DNA of 64,000 nt, taken from an uncultured Arenicella sp. GTDB taxonomy: Bacteria > Pseudomonadota > Gammaproteobacteria > Arenicellales > Arenicellaceae. The notes below the pieces were generated by a model, which saw nothing but the letters and a program-made list of their open reading frames with translations, was not told the DNA's origin and did not search any database. The first letter of the stretch is position 1; each line of letters opens with the position of its first letter. The stretch is from NCBI GenBank assembly GCA_937974565.1, contig CALJWL010000018.1, positions 1 through 64,000 on the forward strand. The letters run 5' to 3'. Position numbers and translations under genes: made by a program. This document shows, one piece after another, positions 36,688 to 46,495 of this stretch.

Positions 36688-37638
36688 ATGCATGAATTTA
36701 TTACAGGTTCACAGATTTACACTGTCGACGCCCTTTACTATCAACCAAAACTCGCTTCAATACATTTGATACGCTCCAACAATCGGCTTTGCATTGTCGA
36801 TACTGGCACTCAATATTCGGTGCCCCAATTAGAGAACGCAATAAAGCAACTGGGGCTAAGTTTTGATCACGTCGATTATATTATTCTCACTCACATTCAT
36901 TTAGACCACGCTGGTGGCGCCGGGTCGCTTATGGCACTCTGCAAGAATGCCGAGTTGGTAGTACACCCTAAAGGCGCCCGCCACATGGTGGACCCTCAAA
37001 AATTGGTGGCTGGTGCGTCAGCGGTGTATGGCGAAGATGAGTTTAAACGCTTATATGGGAAAATTTCGCCCATAGATAACGCCAGAGTAATTCAACCAAA
37101 GGATGGAGAGACCTTACATTGGGCTGACCGAGCGCTAACATTTTTAGATACGCCCGGTCACGCCAGCCACCATCACTGCATTGTCGATCATCAAACCCGT
37201 AGCGTGTTTACAGGCGACACGCTGGGCGTCGCTTATCAAGCTCTGCGCACTGAATCGCATGCCTTTGTTATGCCCACCACCACGCCAGTTCAATTTAAAC
37301 CTGATGCACTGCACGCTTCAATTGACAAAGTCATGGCACACACCCCTGACACTCTTTATCTAACGCACTACAGCGCTTTAAAGCCAAGCGCCCAAATCAT
37401 TGCAGGCTTGCACGAACAAATAGACGATTATGTGATGCTCACGCAGCAGGCTGCTGAGCTTGAAACGGGCAATTTTGAAAACTCGCTCGCTTCATCCATT
37501 AAGGAATATTTGATTCGGCGGTGTCAGAACGAGATTCCAGACATTCCACTGGAAACCATCCAAAATTGGATTGGTCTGGACGCCAGTCTTAATGCTCAAG
37601 GCTTGGCTTTTTGGTGGCAGCACAAACGCGCAGTGTAA
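36688..37638 (+). CDS. Metallo-beta-lactamase-fold hydrolase
   Basis: 316 residues. The HxHxDH metal motif is THIHLDHAGG near residue 68, a third His is in TPGHASHHH near 158, and FTGDTLGVA supplies the bridging Asp near 178; a last His is in YLTHYSA. This makes a dinuclear metal site of the MBL fold. The C-terminal half has no further recognised domain. Substrate unknown. It is divergent from bufA and 126 bases before argS; a link to the bufferin locus is not supported by the sequence. Confidence 0.88.
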   Translation: MHEFITGSQIYTVDALYYQPKLASIHLIRSNNRLCIVDTGTQYSVPQLENAIKQLGLSFDHVDYIILTHIHLDHAGGAGSLMALCKNAELVVHPKGARHMVDPQKLVAGASAVYGEDEFKRLYGKISPIDNARVIQPKDGETLHWADRALTFLDTPGHASHHHCIVDHQTRSVFTGDTLGVAYQALRTESHAFVMPTTTPVQFKPDALHASIDKVMAHTPDTLYLTHYSALKPSAQIIAGLHEQIDDYVMLTQQAAELETGNFENSLASSIKEYLIRRCQNEIPDIPLETIQNWIGLDASLNAQGLAFWWQHKRAV

Positions 37639-37764
37639 ATTTTCTTACTAAGCGCTAATCACGCTATTTTCGCGCCTAAGAAACCGTTAAAATCCGCTTT
37701 TATCGTTGGCTCGAATAACTTCGCGTCCAATTCCGACTTTTTGCCTTGTTTAAGAGAATTACCC

Positions 37765-39507
37765 TTGAAAGATCAACTACACGCCTTGTTCAGTCAGGCC
37801 ATTAACACATTAAAATCGAATCAAGTGATTCCCACAGATCACCAAGTTAATTTGGTATTCGAACGCACTCGGCAAAAAGAGCACGGCGATTTTGCCTGCA
37901 ATATTGCCATGATGTTGGCTAAACCAGCACGCAAAAATCCAAGAGAGTTAGCAGCGCTGATGGTTGAGGCATTGCCAAGCGACCCGTTAATTACGAAAGT
38001 TGATATTGCTGGTCCTGGGTTTATTAATGTGTTTCTTGCCAGCGATGCTCACACTTCCGTGCTTAAGGCTATTTTTGATAAAAGCGATCAGTATGGTTTG
38101 GGCAAGCCTAATTCTAAGCAAAAAATCATGGTTGAATTTGTCTCTGCCAACCCCACTGGGCCACTGCACGTAGGGCATGGCCGTGGCGCAGCCTATGGCG
38201 ATGCCCTAGCAAGAGTGTTGACGGCCGCGGGCAATCAAGTTGAACGCGAGTATTACGTTAATGATGCCGGCAGGCAAATGGACATCTTGGCTGTCAGTGT
38301 GTTTATCCGTTATCTGCAAGCCATGGGGTTATCGGTTGATCTACCCGACAATGGATACAAAGGGCAATACGTTATCAACATGGGGGCTTCTCTCGCCCAA
38401 CAACACGGCAACAAGTACATTGTTTCCATTGACGATATTGTTAAAGCCAGATCAAACCTCGAAGACGAAGCGGCCTTAGACGCAACGATCGCATTAACAA
38501 AAGAGCGTCTAGGCGCAAAAGGTTACAAACTATTTTTTGACCTCGCGTTGAACAGCATATTAGACGACATCAAACAAGATCTCAGCGAATTCGGCGTCGA
38601 TTACGACACTTGGTACTCAGAGCGCTCACTGTTTGACAGCGGCAAAATAGAGCGCGCTGTCGAAAAGCTCAAAGCCTCTGGCGATGTGTACGAGAAAGGC
38701 GGCGCCTGGTGGTTTCGCACCACCGATTATGGCGATGAAAAAGACCGCGTGGTGGTGCGTGATAATGGACAACCCACCTACTTTGCGTCTGACATCGCTT
38801 ATCATCAAGACAAGCTGGATCGTGGTTTCGATCTGGCCATCAATGTTTGGGGTTCAGATCATCACGGCTACATACCTCGAGTAAAAGCGGCATTACAGGC
38901 ATTAGGTCTAGACCAAAATCGATTAAACGTTTTATTGGTGCAGTTCGCGGTCCTTTACCGCGGAGGTGAAAAAGTCGGGATGTCCACTCGCAGCGGTGAG
39001 TTTGTGACACTTCGTGAGCTGCGCGAAGATATTGGTTCTGATGCGGCGCGCTTTTTCTACGCTCAACGTAAATCAGAGCAACACATGGATTTCGATTTGG
39101 ACTTAGCAAAAGCCCAAAACAACGAAAACCCAATGTATTACGTGCAATACGCGCACGCGAGAATTTGCCGATTGTTTGAAAACGCCGTGGGGCAAAGTAT
39201 CGACGTTACCAACCTGGCTGATGCCGATTTCGACCAATTAGGCAACGATCAAGAAAGCACTCTGCTGACCGCTCTGCAACGCTTTCCCGAAGTGGTTGAG
39301 AAAGCTGCACAACATTTTGAGCCTCACCAGATTACCTACTATTTAAAAGACGTGGCGACGGCGTATCACTCTTACTACAACTCAAACAAAGTATTAGACA
39401 CCGAAGAGCCTCGCCGAAAAGCGATGTTAGCGCTAAGCGCGGCAACCAAACAAGTGATTTACAACGGCTTAACCATCATTGGTGTTCGCGCACCGGAATC
39501 AATGTAG
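37765..39507 (+). CDS. argS: Arginyl-tRNA synthetase
   Basis: Charges tRNA(Arg). 580 residues from a TTG at 37765 (reading MKDQLHALFSQAI, the usual ArgS start); an upstream TTG at 37741 adds eight residues. HIGH motif in NPTGPLHVGHGRGAAYGD near residue 116; the degenerate KMSKS region reads GEKVGMSTRSGEF near residue 410; the DALR-type anticodon domain follows (HARICRLFE, then KDVATAYHSYYN). Followed 38 bases later by the SPOR-domain gene, an order conserved in gammaproteobacteria. Confidence 0.96.
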   Translation: MKDQLHALFSQAINTLKSNQVIPTDHQVNLVFERTRQKEHGDFACNIAMMLAKPARKNPRELAALMVEALPSDPLITKVDIAGPGFINVFLASDAHTSVLKAIFDKSDQYGLGKPNSKQKIMVEFVSANPTGPLHVGHGRGAAYGDALARVLTAAGNQVEREYYVNDAGRQMDILAVSVFIRYLQAMGLSVDLPDNGYKGQYVINMGASLAQQHGNKYIVSIDDIVKARSNLEDEAALDATIALTKERLGAKGYKLFFDLALNSILDDIKQDLSEFGVDYDTWYSERSLFDSGKIERAVEKLKASGDVYEKGGAWWFRTTDYGDEKDRVVVRDNGQPTYFASDIAYHQDKLDRGFDLAINVWGSDHHGYIPRVKAALQALGLDQNRLNVLLVQFAVLYRGGEKVGMSTRSGEFVTLRELREDIGSDAARFFYAQRKSEQHMDFDLDLAKAQNNENPMYYVQYAHARICRLFENAVGQSIDVTNLADADFDQLGNDQESTLLTALQRFPEVVEKAAQHFEPHQITYYLKDVATAYHSYYNSNKVLDTEEPRRKAMLALSAATKQVIYNGLTIIGVRAPESM

Positions 39508-39545
39508 CCCTTGGGGTTCACGCTTAAGGTCAACCACCCAGTATC

Positions 39546-40127
39546 ATGGCACAAGCAAAACGAATTAAGAGCAAGCCTAAGTCAAAGAAAGGGCCTGCCA
39601 ACATGCGCAACATTCCTTGGGGCTTGATGCTGGTTGTTTTGGTGACAGGCATCGTCCTCGGCAAGCTAATGCACGGCGCTCAAACGGGCAATTCTGGTTT
39701 TGGCGCCGGCTTGAAAACCCTGTTTGATAAGACCAATGCCGAGCAAGACGAAGACACTCAAGCGATTCAAGACTTGGTCGCCAAAAGCACCGAGAAAGAA
39801 TTCGATTTCTATGAAGTACTTCCAGACATTGAAAAAGTCATGCCTGATGATCTTCCAGACGATGAACCTGAACGCGCCAAACCCAATTTAGACTATTTTG
39901 TGCAAGCCGCCTCATTCCGTAAAAATGCGGATGCTGAAAAACTACGCGCTCGGCTTGCTCTAAAGGGGTTTAAATCAATCACTCAAACCCGAACCAGTGA
40001 AGAGCGTGGCACCTACTTTCGCGTGCGACTCGGCCCTTTTTCCGACAAGCGAAAAGCCAAAACAGTGAAAAACAAGCTAAAGAAGCTGGGCGTAAACCCA
40101 ATAGTGATATCAGTTAAAAAAGGATAA
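39546..40127 (+). CDS. FtsN-like SPOR-domain protein
   Basis: 193 residues. A basic cytoplasmic N-terminus (KRIKSKPKSKKG) is followed by one membrane helix near 24-42, a polar linker of about 70 residues, and a C-terminal SPOR domain from about 113 to 190 (DYFVQAASFRKNADAEKLRA, then YFRVRLGPFSDKRKAKTV). SPOR domains bind peptidoglycan stripped of stem peptides at division sites, so a septal role like FtsN is likely. It lies directly after argS and has no hslVU behind it, unlike Pseudomonas. Confidence 0.9.
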   Translation: MAQAKRIKSKPKSKKGPANMRNIPWGLMLVVLVTGIVLGKLMHGAQTGNSGFGAGLKTLFDKTNAEQDEDTQAIQDLVAKSTEKEFDFYEVLPDIEKVMPDDLPDDEPERAKPNLDYFVQAASFRKNADAEKLRARLALKGFKSITQTRTSEERGTYFRVRLGPFSDKRKAKTVKNKLKKLGVNPIVISVKKG

Positions 40128-40242
40128 ACCGGCCCCTTTTAGTTTCGTTATGAGTACAACAACCGCATTAACGCTGACAAACGACCTCGATAAATATTAC
40201 GCAATCAGGCCTGAACTTCTTACACCTGGGCCTCAATGATTT

Positions 40243-41424
40243 TTACTCATTGCTTGCGTTCGTTTGGCTGATGATATGTAAATCGCGTTTAGGAAACGGT
40301 ATTTCCAAATTGTGTTCTTTAAACGAGCGATGAATGCCCTTAAACATCGTATGCATGATTCGGCCTCGATCTTTAGGCTCATTGATCCAGCCCATTAGCT
40401 GAATGTCGATACCGCTCTCACCAAAGCCTCTAACGCGTACGCGTGGCGCCGGGAATGAGCATATCTCAGAATGGTCCTGGGCTAAGGACATCAATACTTT
40501 TTCCACTTCTTCAAGGTCGGCATCGTAAGCGCATTGCACGTTAAGGCGGATACGCATTTTTGGGTGGGTGCCACCACTTTCATTGACCACCTTACCATTG
40601 CCAATAACACCGTTTGGAATAGTCACTTCTATATCATCGCGAGTCAGAATACGCGTGCTGCGAATGCCGATATGCGTGACTCGGCCTCGTTCACCGCCGT
40701 CCAGATTCACATAATCACCTAATTTATAGGGGCGATCAGCCAAGATAAATACACCAGAGAAAAGATTGGCCAGTGTATCTTTCGCAGCAAAACCCACGGC
40801 TATACCGACGATTCCTGCTGACGCTAATAAACCGACTGGGTTAATACCCCAAATTAATAAGGTCACGTAAGCGCCTATGACCAGCAGCAATATTTTACTG
40901 ACAATGATCATTAACGGCTCCGTGCGAACATCGAATGTTTTAAAACGAGAGCCGTCATGAGACAGCGCGCTAATGACCAAACTGCTGACAGTCAGCGCGG
41001 CTTTTAATAGGCTCAACACGATCATGGTCGATGCAACCGGTGCAATAAAATGAAATACTCCATCAACAAAACCAGCCGACTTGCTGGCAACAATCAAACC
41101 AAACCATATTACCGTAGAAAAAACCGGCGGTCTTAGCGCATCAATAAGCTTATCGTCTAAGTCACTCTTAGTTTGCGTGGTCAGGCGTTGAATGAGCGTG
41201 ATGGCGTAGCGGCGAATAACATAGGCAAGGCTCCAGAAAACAAGAAAGATCACCGCCGCTTCAATAATTGGGTATTTCTGCAATAGTTGCCAGTAGGGTT
41301 GCGCTTGCTCTGGCAACAGATCAACAAAGGTAGGGACTTGATCATTAAGGTTGGCTGATGTTTCCAGCACAATGTTTTCTTTAGGTGATTCGGCTGTCGC
41401 GGCCAAGGCGGTAGGTTTACTCAT
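40243..41424 (-). CDS. Small-conductance mechanosensitive channel family protein (MscS)
   Basis: 393 residues from the ATG at 41424. Membrane segments are near residues 52-75, 95-120, 130-155 and 180-205. The pore helix region reads GLLASAGIVGIAVGFAAKDT with alternating Gly and Ala near 200, followed by LANLFSGVFILADRPYKLGD, the conserved MscS signature. The beta domain has TRILTRDDIEVTIPNGVIGN. Acts to release solutes on osmotic downshock. A longer N-terminus than E. coli MscS (about 60 extra residues) suggests an additional helix. Confidence 0.92.
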   Translation of the reverse strand: MSKPTALAATAESPKENIVLETSANLNDQVPTFVDLLPEQAQPYWQLLQKYPIIEAAVIFLVFWSLAYVIRRYAITLIQRLTTQTKSDLDDKLIDALRPPVFSTVIWFGLIVASKSAGFVDGVFHFIAPVASTMIVLSLLKAALTVSSLVISALSHDGSRFKTFDVRTEPLMIIVSKILLLVIGAYVTLLIWGINPVGLLASAGIVGIAVGFAAKDTLANLFSGVFILADRPYKLGDYVNLDGGERGRVTHIGIRSTRILTRDDIEVTIPNGVIGNGKVVNESGGTHPKMRIRLNVQCAYDADLEEVEKVLMSLAQDHSEICSFPAPRVRVRGFGESGIDIQLMGWINEPKDRGRIMHTMFKGIHRSFKEHNLEIPFPKRDLHIISQTNASNE

Positions 41425-41622
41425 ACTTACTGGTCGTTGAGGGTTAGCGCGATACTGAAAATAGTTATAGCACAACGTTTAGTTAAGAGGCTTCTGATTT
41501 GATTAATTTTGCTTTTGGCGAAGCCGTTACTATTCAAACTTGGCATGTTGCAGATCAAAGCCAATCACTCTACCTTGATGAACAGTAACGCAAATGAGTG
41601 GTCGCTTTCTTTAAGTTTGACT

Positions 41623-42318
41623 TCAAAACTCTTGCGATAGGATCCACTGACGTATCTCACGAGTGAGTTCAGTATCGGTTTTCCCTTCCACCGAAATAGC
41701 TGGCCCAAAGATGCACTGAATGCGTCCAGGCTTGATCCAGAGGCTGTCTTTAGACCAAAACTCGCCAGCATTGTGCGCCACCGGCACTATGGGCTTGTTC
41801 GCCGCAATAGCCAACTTTGCGGCCCCTTTTTTATAATTGCCTGGTTTACCCCACGGAGAGCGGGTACCTTCTGGGAAGATCAGTACATAACGATTTTCAG
41901 TGAATTTTTCTATGCCTTGCTCAATCACCTGATCCAGGGCATTTTTGGTATCATTGCGATCAATCGCTATTGGGCCTGTGGCACGCAACCCCAGTCCAAA
42001 AACAGGAATGTTAAGTAACTCTTTCTTTAGTACCCAAGCCAAGGGCGGTAAAAATGTTTGTGTGGCGATGGTTTCCCAAGTCGACGAATGCGCGCAAGCA
42101 AACACACAAGGCTCTTCAGGGATGTGTTCCATACCTGTAGTCGTGTGCGTAAGACCGCAGGTTACCCTTAACCACCAAGTCACGAACTTCGCCCAACCCG
42201 CGATGATTTTTGAACGCGTAGTGGGCTTAAATAATAAAGCAACGATTGAAATCAGGCAAAACGGGATGGTCGAGAGTGCCTCGCCTAGATAAAAAAGGAT
42301 TGATCGAAAGTAAATCAT
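41623..42318 (-). CDS. PlsC-type 1-acylglycerol-3-phosphate acyltransferase
   Basis: 231 residues. Motif I reads HSSTWET (the common form is HxxxxD or HQSxWE), motif III is FPEGTRSPWGKPGNYKKGA near residue 150, and PIVPVAHNAGEFW follows. An N-terminal hydrophobic helix at about 8-30 anchors it in the membrane. The product would be phosphatidate, an early step of phospholipid synthesis. It overlaps nothing but lies 30 bases after gmhB on the same strand, as in Pseudomonas (glyQ-glyS-gmhB-plsC-like). Confidence 0.9.
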   Translation of the reverse strand: MIYFRSILFYLGEALSTIPFCLISIVALLFKPTTRSKIIAGWAKFVTWWLRVTCGLTHTTTGMEHIPEEPCVFACAHSSTWETIATQTFLPPLAWVLKKELLNIPVFGLGLRATGPIAIDRNDTKNALDQVIEQGIEKFTENRYVLIFPEGTRSPWGKPGNYKKGAAKLAIAANKPIVPVAHNAGEFWSKDSLWIKPGRIQCIFGPAISVEGKTDTELTREIRQWILSQEF

Positions 42319-42348
42319 GCGGATTTTCTTTTGGTTGGCGAATTGCTC

Positions 42349-42912
42349 TTATATTTCTTTAGCCAAAAGAGCGTCCACAAAACCTGATAAATGATCGAAG
42401 ACTTGTGTGTTACTAAGCTCTAACTCTGGTTGTTTTTCAATTGCTCGTAACGACTTTCGGCCATTACCTGTTTTCACCAACACCGGCGTCGCGCCCGCTA
42501 TTTTGGCGGCTTGCAAATCACGAATAGAATCACCTACCGAGAACACGCCATTAAAATTGATGCCAAGACGATTGCCCAATTCGATGTACATACCAGGCTT
42601 TGGCTTACGGCATTCGCAACCATCGTCAGGGTGATGAGGACAAAAAAGAATGGTTTGTACTTGCCCACCCAATTGTCGTAGATGTTCTATCATGCGACCG
42701 TGTATCTGTCCCAACTGATCCGCCGATAGCAGCTTCCGACCAACGCCTGATTGATTGGTTAGCACCACAACTTCATAGCCAGCCTGACTAAGACGAGCCA
42801 TGGCTTCAAGGCTGCCTTTCAAGGGTTCCCACTCATCAGGAGACTTGATGAACTCATCAGAATCTCGGTTAATAACTCCATCGCGATCAAGAATGACCAG
42901 TTGCTTTGGCAT
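42349..42912 (-). CDS. gmhB: D-glycero-beta-D-manno-heptose-1,7-bisphosphate 7-phosphatase
   Basis: 187 residues of the HAD superfamily. Motif I DRDGVINRDS is at residues 8-17, motif II is VVLTNQSGVGRKL near 50, the zinc-ribbon region CPHHPDDGCECRKPKPGM near 92-109 carries the cysteine and histidine ligands typical of GmhB, and VGDSIRDLQAA is motif IV. Acts in the synthesis of ADP-heptose for lipopolysaccharide. It precedes plsC and follows glyS. Confidence 0.95.
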   Translation of the reverse strand: MPKQLVILDRDGVINRDSDEFIKSPDEWEPLKGSLEAMARLSQAGYEVVVLTNQSGVGRKLLSADQLGQIHGRMIEHLRQLGGQVQTILFCPHHPDDGCECRKPKPGMYIELGNRLGINFNGVFSVGDSIRDLQAAKIAGATPVLVKTGNGRKSLRAIEKQPELELSNTQVFDHLSGFVDALLAKEI

Positions 42913-42949
42913 GATGTATTGTGTCTCGCAGTACTGTGTTTAAGCAACG

Positions 42950-45034
42950 TTAACCGAGCAGGGCGATATCCGCAACGCGTAAAAACAAACCTTGCATGCG
43001 TTTAAGTAAAGCCAGTCGGTTCGCTTTTTCAACTTTGTTGTCTGACATTACCATTACGTGTTCAAAAAAGTTATCCACGGGAGTACGCAAGCCCGCCAAT
43101 TTAGCCAACCCTTGTTGATAGTCACCTGTTTCAAATAACGTGACGCAGTCCGCCTCGATGCTCTTAATTGCTGTAAAAAGTGCTTTCTCAGCTTCTTCAA
43201 CTAAGGCGGCAGCTTCCACTTGTAGACTCACCTCAATTTCTTGTTTTTTTAGTATGTTACTGATGCGTTTATTGGCCGCAGCCAAATCGGCGGCTTCGAC
43301 CTTACTGTTAAACGCATGTACGGCTTTCACTCGATGTTCAAAGTCTAGCGGACTATCTGGCTCGCATGCCATTACCGCATTAATAGTATTAGTAGCAATA
43401 CTTTGAGCTTGATAAAATGCAGTTAAACGCCCGCGTATAAAAGCAACAATATTACTTTGGGTCTCTGGGCTGATTTCAAAACCCTGCGTGTCGGCATACA
43501 CCTGAGCGCTTTGCGCAATGAGTTCGGGTAAAGAAAAATCATGCTCACGTTCAATCAAGATGCGCAAAATACTAAGTGCAGCGCGGCGCAGTGCGTATGG
43601 GTCTTTGTCACCCGTGGGTACTTCACCAGCCCCAAACAGACCAACAAAGCTGTCAATCTTGTCAGCCAATGCGACCGCTTGCGCTTCTCGAGATACGGGC
43701 AGTTCATCTCCTGCAAATTTAGGCCAATAATGCTGCTCAATGCACTCGCCCACCAACGCATCTTCACCTTCGCGATCAGCGTAATAATGCCCCATAATGC
43801 CTTGCAACTCGTCAAATTCACCCACCATGTTTGAGACTAAATCGGCCTTTGCTAACCGCGCACCACGTTTGCTTATGGTGTTGTCTGCTCCCATTTTTTC
43901 CGCCAATTCACCGGCCAAACGCTCTATGCGTACGGTACGGTCAAACAAGCTGCCGAGCTTTGCATGAAATAGCACATTAGCAAGTCGGTTAATGCGCGAT
44001 TCGAGTGTGTGTTTTTGATCAGTTTCCCAGAAAAATTGCGCGTCGGATAGACGTGCCCTTAATACTTTCTCATTGCCAGACTTAACTTGCGCAGGGTTTT
44101 TGCTCTCTATGTTACTGAGGGTAATAAAGTAGGGCATCAACTTTTTATTGCTGTCCACAACGTGAAAATACTTTTGATGATCACGCATTGAGGAAATAAG
44201 GCACTCTTGTGGCACGTCCAAAAAGCTTTCGTTATAACCGCCAACTATGGGGCTTGGGTACTCAACCAAACCGGTAACTTCGTCTAGCAGCGCCTGATCG
44301 TCCTCTATTTTCCCTGCGACACTGGCGGCGGCTTCGACAACCTGTTCTTTAATCAAATGTTGTCGCTTATTAAAATCGGCAATGACATGACCTTCTTTTA
44401 ATAGCTGCTCTTCGTAATGGTCAGCACTCGTGATGGTGATGTCTCCGTCGCTGTGGAAACGATGACCGCGCGACGTGTTTGACGATGATATACCTAACGC
44501 CGTTGCTGGAACAACATCGTTTCCGTGCATCACAATCAGCCATTTAACTGGGCGTACAAATTCGGCTTCGCCAGCACCCCAGCGCATACGCTTAGGAATT
44601 GGCAGACGTTTAATGGCCTGTTCTAATATGCCTTGAATCAGTTCGATTAAGGTTTTTCCGTGTTCTTCTATTGAATAACTCAGCCATTCGCCTTTGTCGG
44701 TTTTTAAACGTTGAAGATCGTGAACTTCAACGCCACAAGATTTAGCAAAACCAGTCGCGGCAGGCGTTGGTGTTGCATCGTCTTTAAACGCGGCGGTTAC
44801 CGCAGGACCGCGACGCTCTATGATTTGATTTGGCTGTGCCGCAATCACGTTAGGCACACTTAATGCCAAACGTCTTGGTGAAGCAAACGGCTTAGCTAAC
44901 GCAACGTCTGTGATCAACTCTGCTTCCATTAGGCCATTGATGAGTTCACGTGCAAACGAGTCACTTAATTTCTTCAATGCTTTGGGTGGCAGCTCTTCGG
45001 TGCCTAATTCGATCAGTAAGGTATTCTCGGTCAT
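42950..45034 (-). CDS. glyS: Glycyl-tRNA synthetase beta subunit
   Basis: 694 residues, the usual size of the beta subunit of the alpha2beta2 bacterial glycyl-tRNA synthetase. It starts LLIELGTEELPPKALKKLSDSF, a conserved opening, and contains LIERRGPAVTAAF-type wording (IIERRGPAVTAAFKDD) near residue 72, then RVLRARLSDAQFFWETD-type wording (KVLRARLSDAQFFWETDQKH) near 325 and the GEVPTGDKDPYALRRAALSI segment near 475. The C-terminal tail holds the tRNA-binding DALR region. It follows glyQ with a 21-base gap. Confidence 0.97.
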   Translation of the reverse strand: MTENTLLIELGTEELPPKALKKLSDSFARELINGLMEAELITDVALAKPFASPRRLALSVPNVIAAQPNQIIERRGPAVTAAFKDDATPTPAATGFAKSCGVEVHDLQRLKTDKGEWLSYSIEEHGKTLIELIQGILEQAIKRLPIPKRMRWGAGEAEFVRPVKWLIVMHGNDVVPATALGISSSNTSRGHRFHSDGDITITSADHYEEQLLKEGHVIADFNKRQHLIKEQVVEAAASVAGKIEDDQALLDEVTGLVEYPSPIVGGYNESFLDVPQECLISSMRDHQKYFHVVDSNKKLMPYFITLSNIESKNPAQVKSGNEKVLRARLSDAQFFWETDQKHTLESRINRLANVLFHAKLGSLFDRTVRIERLAGELAEKMGADNTISKRGARLAKADLVSNMVGEFDELQGIMGHYYADREGEDALVGECIEQHYWPKFAGDELPVSREAQAVALADKIDSFVGLFGAGEVPTGDKDPYALRRAALSILRILIEREHDFSLPELIAQSAQVYADTQGFEISPETQSNIVAFIRGRLTAFYQAQSIATNTINAVMACEPDSPLDFEHRVKAVHAFNSKVEAADLAAANKRISNILKKQEIEVSLQVEAAALVEEAEKALFTAIKSIEADCVTLFETGDYQQGLAKLAGLRTPVDNFFEHVMVMSDNKVEKANRLALLKRMQGLFLRVADIALLG

Positions 45035-45055
45035 GCTGTACTCCTTAATGGCTTC

Positions 45056-45961
45056 TTAGGCTGATGTAACGCTAGCTGTCAAATCTTTGCCGCGAGGAAA
45101 CCCCAGCGCTTCTCGGGTTTCGTAATACGACACGGCAACGCCTTTGGCCAACGCACGTATTCGACCAATATAGCGGGCTCGTTCGGTCACACTGATCGCA
45201 TGACGAGCGTCCAGCATATTAAAACTGTGAGATGCCTTTAGCATTTTTTCGTAGGCGGGCAGAGGCAAGTTTTGTTCTAAGCAGTATTGCGCTTCCGACT
45301 CACAGGCGTTGAAAAAGTGAAACAACTCTTCAACATTCGCATGTTCGAAATTATAGGCGGATTGCTCTACCTCATTTTGATGATAAATATCACCGTAGGT
45401 AAAACCATCCGTCCACTCAAGATCGTAGATACTATCTTTGCCTTGCAGATACAACGCTATCCTCTCTAAGCCATACGTGATCTCTCCGGTGACCGGTCGA
45501 CAATCCAAACCGCCAACTTGCTGAAAGTAAGTAAACTGTGTGACCTCCATTCCATTGAGCCAGACTTCCCAACCAAGACCCCAAGCACCAATAGTGGGTG
45601 ACTCCCAATTGTCTTCTACAAAGCGAACATCATCGCTTAGCATATCAATACCCAGTGTCTTCATAGACTCTAAGTAAAGTTCTTGAATGTTATCTGGCGA
45701 AGGTTTTAACACTACTTGGTACTGAAAATAGTGTTGCAGCCTATTAGGGTTCTCTCCATAGCGGCCGTCCGTTGGGCGCCGTGACGGTTGCACATAAGCC
45801 GCATTCAACGGTTCTGGCCCAATGGCACCTAAAAACGTAGGTGTATGGAAAGTGCCTGCGCCCACTTCAGTATCCATAGGCTGCATAATCACGCAGCCAT
45901 TGTCGGCCCAAAATTGTTGCAAACGCAGAATAATGTCTTGAAAGCTAAGTGTATCGCTCAT
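45056..45961 (-). CDS. glyQ: Glycyl-tRNA synthetase alpha subunit
   Basis: 301 residues, the catalytic alpha subunit of the heterotetrameric glycyl-tRNA synthetase. Start [20 protein letters not shown] matches the family; the class II core shows [38 protein letters not shown] and [14 protein letters not shown]. First gene of glyQ-glyS(-gmhB-plsC). A weak minus-strand terminator-like hairpin lies about 97 bases before its start. Confidence 0.98.
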   Translation of the reverse strand: MSDTLSFQDIILRLQQFWADNGCVIMQPMDTEVGAGTFHTPTFLGAIGPEPLNAAYVQPSRRPTDGRYGENPNRLQHYFQYQVVLKPSPDNIQELYLESMKTLGIDMLSDDVRFVEDNWESPTIGAWGLGWEVWLNGMEVTQFTYFQQVGGLDCRPVTGEITYGLERIALYLQGKDSIYDLEWTDGFTYGDIYHQNEVEQSAYNFEHANVEELFHFFNACESEAQYCLEQNLPLPAYEKMLKASHSFNMLDARHAISVTERARYIGRIRALAKGVAVSYYETREALGFPRGKDLTASVTSA

Positions 45962-46495
45962 GATAAATTCACTTGGGTAGCTTGGCAGAGAAATAAGGTG
46001 AACGTGTTTACTGTTTTACCGCTTTCAGATCAGTCCAACCGAAGAAACGCAACCAATAAAAAAGCGGGCCAAGCCCACTGCTAAATTAGAGCCTTATTAT
46101 AGCGCTAATGTTTGAATTTGCGAGTCATTCATCCGCGTTTCTGTGGCCCTTATAAACAGTAGAAACGGTAGCATCGTGGGCACTTCTCATTAACACTAAT
46201 TGACATTTTGCCAAGAAAATAACTCAAAGTAATACCAATTCTAACAAAAAGTTATAAAACGATAGACACCGCCATCAGAATCCAGTAAGTTTCGCCCTGA
46301 CTGAGGTCAAGCCCAAGTCGCCTAGGAGTGAGGAAAGTGCAAAAATAGCACTATTAAAGAAAATGAAAGGGCTCGTCAACCAATAATAAAAGCAGACGAG
46401 TCTTTTTATTTTCGAAAAGTTTACTACGGCATTCGCCCTAATTTTCAGCCCTTCTTTTATAAAGCCATTCCACTTATGAATAATCTTAACGAGCT
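45962..46495. other. Gap between glyQ and ald with two terminator-like hairpins
   Basis: About 530 bases without a protein gene. At 46058-46079 a short GC-rich stem (one mismatch) is followed by six T residues on the minus strand and could be the ald terminator or a glyQ leader signal. At 46371-46408 a 7-bp stem with T-run (46371-46377 with 46395-46401) would act on the plus strand. The intervening DNA carries TACCAATTCTAAC, a common short intergenic motif of marine gammaproteobacteria. Confidence 0.4.

Noticed and set aside
40150-40239. 29-codon frame after the SPOR-domain gene
   Set aside because: Very short, no clear ribosome site, and no supporting context between two converging genes.
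42960-45034. T-box or riboswitch in front of glyQ-glyS
   Set aside because: T-box leaders are mainly in Gram-positive bacteria, and the DNA before glyQ lacks the specifier and antiterminator layout; only a weak hairpin was found.
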